DNA of 12,272 nucleotides, taken from Phoenicibacter sp963588595 (lineage in GTDB: Bacteria; Actinomycetota; Coriobacteriia; Coriobacteriales; Eggerthellaceae). Below the pieces are notes generated by a model. The model had not been told where the DNA came from, ran no database searches, and saw nothing but the letters and a program-made list of their open reading frames with translations. A program made the translations under genes and the position numbers. The stretch lies in NCBI GenBank assembly GCA_963588595.1, contig CAVAIA010000072.1, positions 1 to 12,272 of the forward strand, read 5' to 3'. Shown one piece after another: positions 6,475-12,272 of the stretch. How positions within the stretch are numbered: the first letter of the stretch is position 1; each line of letters opens with the position of its first letter.

Positions 6475-7266
6475 ATGTCTAGAAAGCCAGTTATAGCGGG
6501 TAATTGGAAGATGAATAACAACTATGCTGAGGCTGTTGTTCTCACTCAAGAAATTTCAAACCTTTTTGATAGAGATCTATCAGACAACGTAGACGTTATA
6601 ATTTGCCCGCCTGCAGTTGATCTTAAGGGCGTTAAAGGTGTTCTTGAGTTTGATAAACGAAAGATTTATGTTGGAGCTCAAAATTGCTATTTTGAAAAAT
6701 CAGGCGCATTCACAGGCGAAGTTTCAATTTCTATGATATCGGACGCTGGAGCCGATTTTTGCATAGTTGGTCATAGCGAAAGGCGTGATATTTTCGGAGA
6801 GACCAACGATCTTATAAATGATAAAGTTCGAGCTCTTGTGTCCTATGAGGCGAAGAGGATGACACCAATTCTTTGCGTTGGCGAGTCTTTGAATGTGCGA
6901 GAACAAGGTGATTATATCGATTTTGTTAATAAGCAAATAAATGCTGGTCTTGCGGGAGTTGATATATTCAATTCTGATCAATTGATAGTTGCCTATGAGC
7001 CAATTTGGGCGATCGGAACTGGAAGGACTGCAACTCCTGAGCAAGCGCAAGAGGTATGCGCCGCAATTCGCTCAACTCTCAAAGATCTTTATGGAGAGTC
7101 GTTAGCTAACGAGATTAGAGTTCTCTATGGAGGGTCTATGAACGAGGGCAATGTTGAGATGTTGCTTGCTAAAGAAGACATCGATGGCGGGCTAATAGGT
7201 GGTGCGTCCTTGAAAGCGAACTCGTTTGTTGAGCTTGTGAAAGCGGCAAAAAAATGCAAGGCTTAG
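6475..7266 (+). CDS. tpiA: Triosephosphate isomerase
   Basis: Interconverts dihydroxyacetone phosphate and glyceraldehyde 3-phosphate in glycolysis; cytoplasmic dimer with a (beta/alpha)8 barrel. All key residues are present: the NWK motif with Lys12, the catalytic His100 in VGHSERR, and the catalytic Glu175 in YEPIWAIGTG, whose following residues form the flexible loop 6. The phosphate-binding YGGS (208-211) and GGASL (222-226) motifs are also intact. At 263 residues it is slightly longer than the usual 250 or so, mostly from loops and a Lys-rich end (AAKKCKA). TGGAGG lies 4 bases before the ATG. The end overlaps gpmI by 13 bases, so the two glycolytic genes form one unit. Confidence 0.97.
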   Translation: MSRKPVIAGNWKMNNNYAEAVVLTQEISNLFDRDLSDNVDVIICPPAVDLKGVKGVLEFDKRKIYVGAQNCYFEKSGAFTGEVSISMISDAGADFCIVGHSERRDIFGETNDLINDKVRALVSYEAKRMTPILCVGESLNVREQGDYIDFVNKQINAGLAGVDIFNSDQLIVAYEPIWAIGTGRTATPEQAQEVCAAIRSTLKDLYGESLANEIRVLYGGSMNEGNVEMLLAKEDIDGGLIGGASLKANSFVELVKAAKKCKA

Positions 7267-8819
7267 ATAAAAGCGCTTTAAGCCTTCCAGCGTGTCTTAT
7301 CATAATGGACGGCTTCGGTCTTCGTGAAAAGACCGACGATAATGCAATAGCACAAGCAAAAACCCCTAATCTAGACTTCCTTTTTGAGAATTTTTCCAAT
7401 GTCAAGTTAGAGGCGAGCGGGGAGCCCGTTGGTCTTCCTGATGGGCAAATTGGTAATAGCGAGGTTGGGCATTTAAACATTGGAGCGGGGAGAATTGTTG
7501 CCCAAGAGCTAACAAGGATCAATCATGCTTGCGAGGATGGAAGCATTTCTAAAAATCCAATTCTTTGCAAAGCGTTTGAGAATGCTAGCAATAACGACTC
7601 AACTCTTCACTTTATGGGGCTTTTGAGCGATGGAGGAGTCCATTCTTCTATAGATCATCTCTTTGCGCTGATCGATGGTGCAATTTCAAATGGAGTGAAG
7701 AGGATTCGTGTTCACGCTTTTTTGGATGGCAGGGATGTTGGACCGACGACTGGCGTTAATTATGTTGAACAAACTGAGGAGAAGTTTACTAATGTAAGGC
7801 AACAACACTCTGGTGTTGACATAGCGTTTTCCTCGATTAGTGGCAGATATTATGCTATGGATCGAGACAACCGTTGGGAGAGGGTTGAGAAAGCCTATTC
7901 TTCGATAGTTGAGGGAGAAAACTTAGTTTTAGACAAGACGCCTAAAGAATATGTTGAGCATTCTTATGAAGAGGGCGTGACCGACGAGTTCGTTGTGCCA
8001 GCCGCCTTTGATAAAAATGGAATAAGCGAGGGAGACTCCGTTGTTTTCTTTAACTTCCGCCCTGATAGGGCACGCGAATTAACGCGAGCTATTGCTCTTG
8101 ATGAGTGTGGCGGATTTGATAGAAAGAAAGTTAACGACCTTTTTTACGTTTGTTTGACGCAATATGATGAGACATTCAATTTGCCTATTGCGTTTGAAAA
8201 GTCGTTTCCTGAAAATGTTTTAGCTGATGTTATAAGTGAGGCTGGGCTCACTCAACTTCACATTGCGGAGACTGAAAAATATGCTCATGTGACTTTCTTT
8301 TTTAATGGAGGAGTTGAGGAAGAGAAAAAGGGCGAGAAGCGAGTTTTAATTCCTTCGCCCAAAGTTGCAACCTATGATTTGAAACCAGAGATGAGCGAGC
8401 CGGAGGTTGCAAATGAGTTAGTTGCAGCAATTAACAACGACGAGGCAGATTTCTATATCGTTAATTTTGCTAATTGTGATATGGTTGGTCACACTGGCGT
8501 TCTTGAAGCTGCGATTAAAGCAGTTGAAGCGGTTGATGACGGAGTCGGAAAAGTTCTTAGCGCGATTGAGAAGAAAAAGGGCTTTGCGCTTGTTACTGCA
8601 GATCATGGAAACGCTGATCAAATGGTTGCTGATGATGGGCAACCTCACACAGCGCACACAACAAGGCAAGTTCCTTTAATTCTTTGCGACTATAGTGGTA
8701 AAAATAGAGCTTTTAAAGATGGGAACAAAGTTGGTGCGCTTTGCGACATTTCCCCAACGCTTTTAGCTCTTTCTGGGCTTGAGGTTCCGCATGAGATGAC
8801 TGGTGAAGTCTTGTGCTAG
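7254..8819 (+). CDS. gpmI: 2,3-bisphosphoglycerate-independent phosphoglycerate mutase
   Basis: Converts 3-phosphoglycerate to 2-phosphoglycerate in glycolysis using two Mn2+ ions. The 521 residues match the family. The phosphatase domain has MDGFG (Asp19), the phosphoserine nucleophile Ser69 in GNSEVGH, NCDMVGH (Asp409, His413), ADHGNAD (Asp450, His451) and HTAHT (His468). The inserted transferase domain has GGVH (His130), LDGRD (157-161), GRYYAMDRD (197-205) and FRPDRA (268-273). The chosen ATG lies inside the end of tpiA (13-base overlap). It has no strong Shine-Dalgarno, so translation is probably coupled to tpiA. The 5' residues before LPACLIIMDG fit the family well. It converges on the deacetylase gene. 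Confidence 0.97.
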   Translation: MQGLDKSALSLPACLIIMDGFGLREKTDDNAIAQAKTPNLDFLFENFSNVKLEASGEPVGLPDGQIGNSEVGHLNIGAGRIVAQELTRINHACEDGSISKNPILCKAFENASNNDSTLHFMGLLSDGGVHSSIDHLFALIDGAISNGVKRIRVHAFLDGRDVGPTTGVNYVEQTEEKFTNVRQQHSGVDIAFSSISGRYYAMDRDNRWERVEKAYSSIVEGENLVLDKTPKEYVEHSYEEGVTDEFVVPAAFDKNGISEGDSVVFFNFRPDRARELTRAIALDECGGFDRKKVNDLFYVCLTQYDETFNLPIAFEKSFPENVLADVISEAGLTQLHIAETEKYAHVTFFFNGGVEEEKKGEKRVLIPSPKVATYDLKPEMSEPEVANELVAAINNDEADFYIVNFANCDMVGHTGVLEAAIKAVEAVDDGVGKVLSAIEKKKGFALVTADHGNADQMVADDGQPHTAHTTRQVPLILCDYSGKNRAFKDGNKVGALCDISPTLLALSGLEVPHEMTGEVLC

Positions 8820-8825
8820 TATGCT

Positions 8826-8864
8826 TGTTGCTTCTTCTGTAGATTTGATATTTAAGAAACAACA
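8826..8864. terminator. Inverted repeat between convergent gpmI and the deacetylase gene
   Basis: GTTG (8827-8830) pairs with CAAC (8860-8863) and, after one mismatch, TTCTT (8832-8836) with AAGAA (8854-8858). One more T-A pair closes the outside (8826/8864). That is about ten pairs around a 17-base loop. There is no T-run after the stem on either strand. The position in a 32-bp convergent spacer, reaching into the 3' end of the minus-strand gene, suggests a shared mRNA 3'-end structure. Confidence 0.35.
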
Positions 8865-9991
8865 GAAATAAATTGCTCGAGAGTGTAGCTCCCGTTGATT
8901 CTGACACGAGGTAGTGCTAACAAATCATCACCTTTTCTAACTTGGCGATTTTCTGTAGTAAAAGCACATTTAACTCCTGCAGCTGATAATGCACTTTTTG
9001 CTGTGTCATTATAATCCCCAAACGGGTATGCATAAGCAATTTCATTACCAAGCATTTCTTTCGCTCTTTCTTGGTCAGCAACGATAGTTTCATAACTACT
9101 TTTATGAATGATCCCTCCGTGACCAATGCCGCTGCCTGCATGATGCATGGCATATGAGTGCGACTGATACTGAACAAATTTACCAGGGTGGCTCAAAACT
9201 TTTTCTTTCGCATCGCTGTCGTCGCAAATTATGAAGGATGTAGCTGGAATTTCGAGTTCTTCAAGGATAGATACCCCAGTATCTAAGAATTGAGGCATGC
9301 CATCGTCAAAAGTCAGAATCACGCTGTTGTTTGGTAATGTTTTTGAACCTTCGACGAAAGCTATGAGTTCTTCGTATGAAGGATAATAAAAGTTGTTAGC
9401 TTTTAGCCACTCCATCTCCTGCTTGAATTTAGATCCCTCGATCCAGTTGTTGTCTAGTTGAGAAGGCTGATTGCTCGAGTCATATACATAATGGTACATG
9501 CATACGGGAATAGTTTTTGCATTTCCTTTTTCGAAAGAATCAACGACTTTAACGCTGCGTGTAGCTTTTGCGAATTGACCAGATTTATTTGTTGCAGTGT
9601 AAGTTATCTCATATGTTCCCGGCTTTGATGTGTCAACGTATCCGCTGGCCTTTATATTGTCAATATTTTCTTTGTTTGAAGCATCAATTGCGTGACAACC
9701 CGATTCGAGATAGGATTCTCCCTTTATGACGAGGGTGTTTTTGTCTCCAAAAAGGGTAATAACTATATTTTCTGTTTCCTGAGAGTCCTCGTTTATTTTT
9801 GTATCAAAGTCAATATTTGAATTACTGAGGACGCTCGAGTCGTTTATTCCTGATATTTTGGTTATTACTGCGATTCCTGCTGCAAAGATAATACAAAAAA
9901 ATATAGCAAGAGCAAATGCTATTCGACGCCCTTTTCGAGACTCTGGCTCATTGAATGTTTGTGAATTTTTCTCATATTTTGATCGAGGCAT
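8852..9991 (-). CDS. Membrane-anchored polysaccharide deacetylase with Ig-like domain
   Basis: A probable extracytoplasmic deacetylase acting on peptidoglycan or another N-acetylated glycan. A basic N-terminus is followed by one membrane segment (about 24-43), a signal-anchor with no lipobox. A polar linker leads to an Ig-like domain of the bacterial DUF5011 type (about 76-151), shown by KPGTYEITYTATNKSG and RSVKVVD. The NodB-like catalytic domain begins near IPVCMYHYVY. Its motif 1 is LTFDDG (Asp229, Asp230), motif 2 is HSYAMH (His278, His283, zinc ligands with Asp230), and motif 3 is AYPFGDYN (321-328). The catalytic set looks intact, so it is probably active. The 379 residues are complete. 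Stop codons sit directly upstream in frame, so this ATG is the earliest possible start. No Shine-Dalgarno is visible. The substrate cannot be told from sequence. Confidence 0.88.
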   Translation of the reverse strand: MPRSKYEKNSQTFNEPESRKGRRIAFALAIFFCIIFAAGIAVITKISGINDSSVLSNSNIDFDTKINEDSQETENIVITLFGDKNTLVIKGESYLESGCHAIDASNKENIDNIKASGYVDTSKPGTYEITYTATNKSGQFAKATRSVKVVDSFEKGNAKTIPVCMYHYVYDSSNQPSQLDNNWIEGSKFKQEMEWLKANNFYYPSYEELIAFVEGSKTLPNNSVILTFDDGMPQFLDTGVSILEELEIPATSFIICDDSDAKEKVLSHPGKFVQYQSHSYAMHHAGSGIGHGGIIHKSSYETIVADQERAKEMLGNEIAYAYPFGDYNDTAKSALSAAGVKCAFTTENRQVRKGDDLLALPRVRINGSYTLEQFISVVS

Positions 9992-9997
9992 CTGTAT

Positions 9998-10003
9998 ATT
10001 TTA
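9998..10003 (-). promoter_or_regulatory. Possible -10 element for a leaderless deacetylase mRNA
   Basis: TAAAAT on the minus strand ends 6 nt before the ATG, so a normal start point would be the A of the ATG at 9991. The absence of a purine-rich ribosome site agrees with a leaderless transcript. The same hexamer and spacing precede holA. No -35 box is seen. Confidence 0.38.
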
Positions 10004-10071
10004 TCATCCAGAGAAAGAAAGAGGCAGATAGTGTTAGAATCTTAAAAAAATCTTTTTTGTGAAAGGATACA

Positions 10072-10488
10072 GTGCGAAACGATTTAACACGTTTTAGCGT
10101 GGCGATTCAAAAAGAGTTGCTAGACGAGCTTGACTATCTTGCTGAAAAAAGAGGCAAAGATGTTAACAGATCGGAGCTTATCCGAGATTTGGTTCGAGAC
10201 GCAATAGAGAAAGACAAGCTCGACTCTCCTAAGGTGAACGTGATTGGAACGCTAACTATAATGTATAACCATCACTCTAGCGACTTAACAGATCGTCTTC
10301 ATGACATTCAACACGATTTTTGTCCTAACATCATCTCAACAACGCACGTCCATGTTGATGCACACACGTGTCTTGAGGTTATCATCTTGAAAGGAGAAAA
10401 TGAAATCGTTCAAATGATTTCGAATCGAATTTTAGGGACTAAGGGCGTTAGACATGGAAAATTGGTTGTGACGAGCGTCGAGCAATAA
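10072..10488 (+). CDS. nikR: Nickel-responsive transcriptional regulator NikR
   Basis: A DNA-binding nickel sensor that typically represses nickel uptake or nickel-enzyme genes when Ni2+ is plentiful. The N-terminal ribbon-helix-helix domain (about 1-50) shows RFSVAIQKELLDELD, then RSELIRDLVRDAI. The C-terminal ACT-like domain has the four high-affinity ligands. HVHVDAHTC supplies His92, His94 and Cys100, and His81 (IQH) aligns with E. coli His76. The end GVRHGKL is also conserved. The 138 residues are normal. The start is GTG with GAAAGGA upstream at good spacing. hypE follows after 13 bp, indicating a shared transcript. I see no GTATGA/TCATAC-type operator in the short upstream spacer, so its target sites may lie elsewhere or differ. 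Confidence 0.95.
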   Translation: MRNDLTRFSVAIQKELLDELDYLAEKRGKDVNRSELIRDLVRDAIEKDKLDSPKVNVIGTLTIMYNHHSSDLTDRLHDIQHDFCPNIISTTHVHVDAHTCLEVIILKGENEIVQMISNRILGTKGVRHGKLVVTSVEQ

Positions 10489-10501
10489 AGAGGATTAAAA
10501 G

Positions 10502-11551
10502 ATGCGTGATGAAAAAATAATGATGGGTCATGGTAGCGGCGGGATGATGATGAAACGCCTGATAGAGGATATATTCTTCGAATGCTACTCATCGGAAGAG
10601 TTGAAGAGTGGAGACGATGCGGCTGTTTTAAATTTAGACGTTGAAGCTAAAAAGTTTGGGTTTAATGATGGTTATCATGTTTCCTACTCAACTGATTCTT
10701 TCGTTGTGACACCGAGATTTTTTCCTGGAGGAGACATAGGACGTCTTGCTATATGCGGAACTGTTAACGATGTTTCGACCGCAGGAGCTGTCCCGATTGC
10801 AATTTCTGTCTCTTTTATAATCGAGGAGGGATTCTTGATAGACGAGTTGAGGAAGATTTGTTTGTCTATACAACAAACGGCGAAAGAGGCTAATGTCAAG
10901 GTTGTGACAGGAGACACGAAAGTCGTTGATAAGGGCAAATGTGATGGAATTTTCATCAACACTTCAGGAATTGGAATATGCCCCAAATCAAGGGTTTTGG
11001 CATCCAAAAAAATAAAGGCTGGAGATGTTGTTATGCTAACAGGTTCAATTGGTGATCATGGAATTGCCATTTTGTCTCAAAGAAAGGCTCTCGATTTCAT
11101 AACGGAAGTTAAAAGTGATGCGGCGCCGCTAAATTCTTTGGTTCAAGACATAATAGCAGCTTCTCCAAATGTAGTTTGCTTTAGGGACCCAACGCGAGGC
11201 GGAATTGCATCAACATTAAACGAATTTGCTGAGGCGGCAAGTGTTTCTATTTTGATAGAGGAAGACAAATTGCCAATAAAAGAAGAGGTTAGGGGCGCTT
11301 GCGAGATGTTGGGGCTAGACGTTTGCCAAGTTGCGAATGAAGGAAAGTTTGTGGTTATTTTGCCAAAGGATGAGGCTGAGGATGCATTGAGAGCAGCTAG
11401 AGCGAATAAATATGGCGTGGATGCGGCAATAATAGGGGAGGTCGTTGCATCCAATCCCTACGTTGGCAATAAGGTTTATGTTAAGACACCTTATTTGACG
11501 ACGAGAATTCTTGACATGCTTGTTTCAGAGCAATTGCCGCGCATTTGTTAA
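10502..11551 (+). CDS. hypE: Hydrogenase maturation factor HypE (carbamoyl dehydratase)
   Basis: Together with HypF it makes the cyanide ligands of [NiFe]-hydrogenase: HypF carbamoylates the C-terminal cysteine of HypE and HypE dehydrates it to a thiocyanate using ATP. The PurM/ThiL-like fold is clear: HGSGG (10-14), SGDDAAV (36-42), STDSFVVTP (63-71), GGDIGRLA (76-83), TGDTKVV (136-142) and RDPTRGG (228-234). The chain ends PRIC with the essential Cys349. The 349 residues are typical. AGAGGA precedes the ATG. It follows nikR closely, but no other hyp gene or hydrogenase subunit is within the window. The rest of the pathway must be downstream or elsewhere if HypE is functional. Confidence 0.96.
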   Translation: MRDEKIMMGHGSGGMMMKRLIEDIFFECYSSEELKSGDDAAVLNLDVEAKKFGFNDGYHVSYSTDSFVVTPRFFPGGDIGRLAICGTVNDVSTAGAVPIAISVSFIIEEGFLIDELRKICLSIQQTAKEANVKVVTGDTKVVDKGKCDGIFINTSGIGICPKSRVLASKKIKAGDVVMLTGSIGDHGIAILSQRKALDFITEVKSDAAPLNSLVQDIIAASPNVVCFRDPTRGGIASTLNEFAEAASVSILIEEDKLPIKEEVRGACEMLGLDVCQVANEGKFVVILPKDEAEDALRAARANKYGVDAAIIGEVVASNPYVGNKVYVKTPYLTTRILDMLVSEQLPRIC

Positions 11552-11560
11552 AATTATAAA
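11534..11560 (+). promoter_or_regulatory. Possible promoter of the structured RNA after hypE
   Basis: TATAAA (11555-11560) is a good -10 box. TTGCCG (11534-11539), inside the end of hypE, is a partial -35 box at a short 15-bp spacing. The expected start (about 11566) lies at the 5' arm of the closing stem, which begins at 11563-11565. Confidence 0.4.
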
Positions 11561-11562
11561 TA

Positions 11563-11760
11563 GGGCATTCGTTTTGAGGGTTCATTTTGCGATGGACCAA
11601 CGCCTATTACTAAGGAGTCCTATATTATTTGTGGATTAGGAATTCGTCTCCGGCTTGGGTTTACACCTTACCGCTGCTCGAAAAGCTGTGAAGCATTTTG
11701 CGGACACCATCTTTTTTAAAAGATGAGTTCATCCTTACCTCAGGGCGAATGCTTTTCTTA
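11563..11760 (+). ncRNA. Structured RNA, about 190 nt, class not recognised (6S-like RNA or leader of the symporter gene)
   Basis: The 5' arm (11563-11579) pairs with 11738-11754 almost without interruption: GCATTCG/CGAATGC, three G-U pairs, then TGAGG/CCTCA. The G-U pairs would be A-C mismatches on the other strand, so the RNA should be read on the plus strand. Inside, GATGG (11591-11595) pairs with CCATC (11707-11711). It encloses a CCAA-GCC/GGCTTGG arm (11597-11658), continued by GGAG/CTCC, and a CCGCTGC/GCA-GCGG arm (11671-11703). An alternative hairpin CATCTTTT/AAAAGATG (11708-11725) competes with the inner stem. TTTTCTT follows the closing stem, as in a terminator. Size, closing stem and a small hairpin on the 3' side recall 6S RNA, but the branching is not typical of it. 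No glycine, T-box, cobalamin or RNase P signature was found. Being structured RNA is well supported; identity is not. Confidence 0.6.
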
Positions 11761-11767
11761 ATGCTTA

Positions 11768-11795
11768 GGTGTTAAAATTAATACCAACTTATATT
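11768..11795 (+). promoter_or_regulatory. Operator-like dyad and possible -10 box before the symporter gene
   Basis: GGTGTTAA (11768-11775) and TTAATACC (11778-11785) form an 18-bp dyad with a 2-base centre and one non-Watson-Crick position (11771/11782). TATATT (11790-11795) follows directly. Such a dyad just upstream of a -10 box is where a dimeric repressor would bind. No clear -35 box is seen; the dyad occupies most of its place. The expected start (about 11802) gives a very short leader that still includes GAGGGG. Confidence 0.35.
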
Positions 11796-11815
11796 TTTAG
11801 AGAGAGGGGAATTTT

Positions 11816-12272
11816 ATGGAAGCACTAAATGATTGGCTAATTCAAGTAACTGGTGATTTTGACACCTGGATGTATACCTACGTTCTTTTGATTTTGCTCG
11901 TTGCTGTTGGAATTTACTTTTCAATTCGAACACGTTTTGTTCAAATTAGGTATATAGGTGACATGTTTAGGCAAGTCACCGAAAAAAAGCATGTTGAGGG
12001 CGCTTCTTCAATATCTTCCTTTCAAGCATTGATGGTTTCCACCGCTAGCCGTGTTGGAACTGGCAACATCGCGGGTGTCGCTAGCGCTATCGCTGGCGTT
12101 GTTGGAGCTGGAGCAACGGGTGGCGCAGGTGCTATATTTTGGATGTGGGCTATGGCGATTTTTGGTGCAGCTTCCGCATTCATCGAGTCAACGCTCGCTC
12201 AAATTTGGAAAGTGAAGGATAAGGACGGGGCGTTTCGTGGAGGTCCTGCCTATTATATTCAGCAAGCGATAG
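11816..12272 (+). CDS. agcS: Sodium:alanine/glycine symporter (AgcS family), 5' part
   Basis: An inner-membrane Na+-coupled importer of alanine or glycine (AgcS family). The first 152 residues are in the window and the frame is still open at the edge; the family is usually about 450-500 residues. A short amphipathic N-terminus leads to a membrane segment (about 20-36). Then comes the highly conserved core TASRVGTGNIAGVASAIAG, the segment GAIFWMWAMAIFGAASAFIE, and the loop KDKDGAFRGGPAYYIQ. Between GVASAIAG and AIFWMW there is a Gly/Ala-rich stretch a few residues longer than the usual GGPGA. GAGAGAGGGG (about 11800-11809) is a good Shine-Dalgarno before the ATG. The preceding structured RNA and dyad suggest it is regulated. 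Confidence 0.93.
   Translation, partial: MEALNDWLIQVTGDFDTWMYTYVLLILLVAVGIYFSIRTRFVQIRYIGDMFRQVTEKKHVEGASSISSFQALMVSTASRVGTGNIAGVASAIAGVVGAGATGGAGAIFWMWAMAIFGAASAFIESTLAQIWKVKDKDGAFRGGPAYYIQQAI

Noticed and set aside
7169..7522. 117-residue open frame on the minus strand across the tpiA-gpmI junction
   Set aside because: It lies opposite two strongly supported enzymes, has no Shine-Dalgarno and no recognisable domain.
9992..10071. NikR operator in the nikR upstream spacer
   Set aside because: No GTATGA...TCATAC-like half-sites. The AAAAAAATCTTTTTT stretch is only an A/T palindrome.
11563..11815. Glycine riboswitch or T-box ahead of the symporter
   Set aside because: Glycine riboswitches often precede such symporters, but the conserved glycine-aptamer cores and the T-box TGGNACCGCG-type sequence are absent here.
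1..12272. CRISPR array, insertion sequence, prophage or defence genes
   Set aside because: No regularly spaced repeats, transposase, integrase, phage or restriction genes were seen on either strand.

Overview
The window (12,272 bases) is ordinary bacterial chromosome with moderately low GC by eye and dense, mostly housekeeping genes. The order tRNA-Ser / holA / rpsT (opposite strand) / lepA is common to Actinomycetota and Bacillota. My best guess is a low-GC actinobacterium, possibly a gut-type Coriobacteriia, because of the frequent GTG and TTG starts, two genes that look leaderless, and a nickel regulator beside a hydrogenase-maturation gene. This placement is inference and not secure.

Layout. 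Bases 1-2031 hold the 5' part of tRNA-Ser(UGA), holA (DNA polymerase III delta), and on the opposite strand rpsT, whose S20 protein has a long Lys/Glu/Ala-rich tail. Between rpsT and lepA lies a compact self-complementary block that, read on the minus strand, has the architecture of a switch or attenuator. Bases 2032-4929 form a probable transcription unit lepA-azlC-azlD (translation factor EF4 plus a two-subunit branched-chain amino acid exporter). Converging on it, with overlapping stop codons, is nnrD (NAD(P)H-hydrate repair). Bases 5965-8819 hold a small unknown four-helix membrane protein and then the overlapping glycolytic pair tpiA-gpmI. Bases 8852-9991 (minus) encode a membrane-anchored polysaccharide deacetylase with an Ig-like domain. 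Bases 10072-11551 carry nikR-hypE, linking nickel sensing to [NiFe]-hydrogenase maturation. Bases 11552-11815 contain a second structured RNA candidate of about 190 nt closed by a long stem, then an operator-like dyad, and the window ends inside an AgcS-type sodium:alanine/glycine symporter gene.

How they fit together: the protein genes are familiar families with intact key residues. The least explained parts are the two non-coding blocks at 1831-1981 (minus) and 11563-11760 (plus). Neither matches a riboswitch or ncRNA consensus that I can recall with confidence. The first has two mutually exclusive pairings, one of which ends in a U-rich tract. The second has a 17-pair closing stem containing G-U pairs that only make sense on the plus strand. 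No mobile element, CRISPR array or broken gene was seen.
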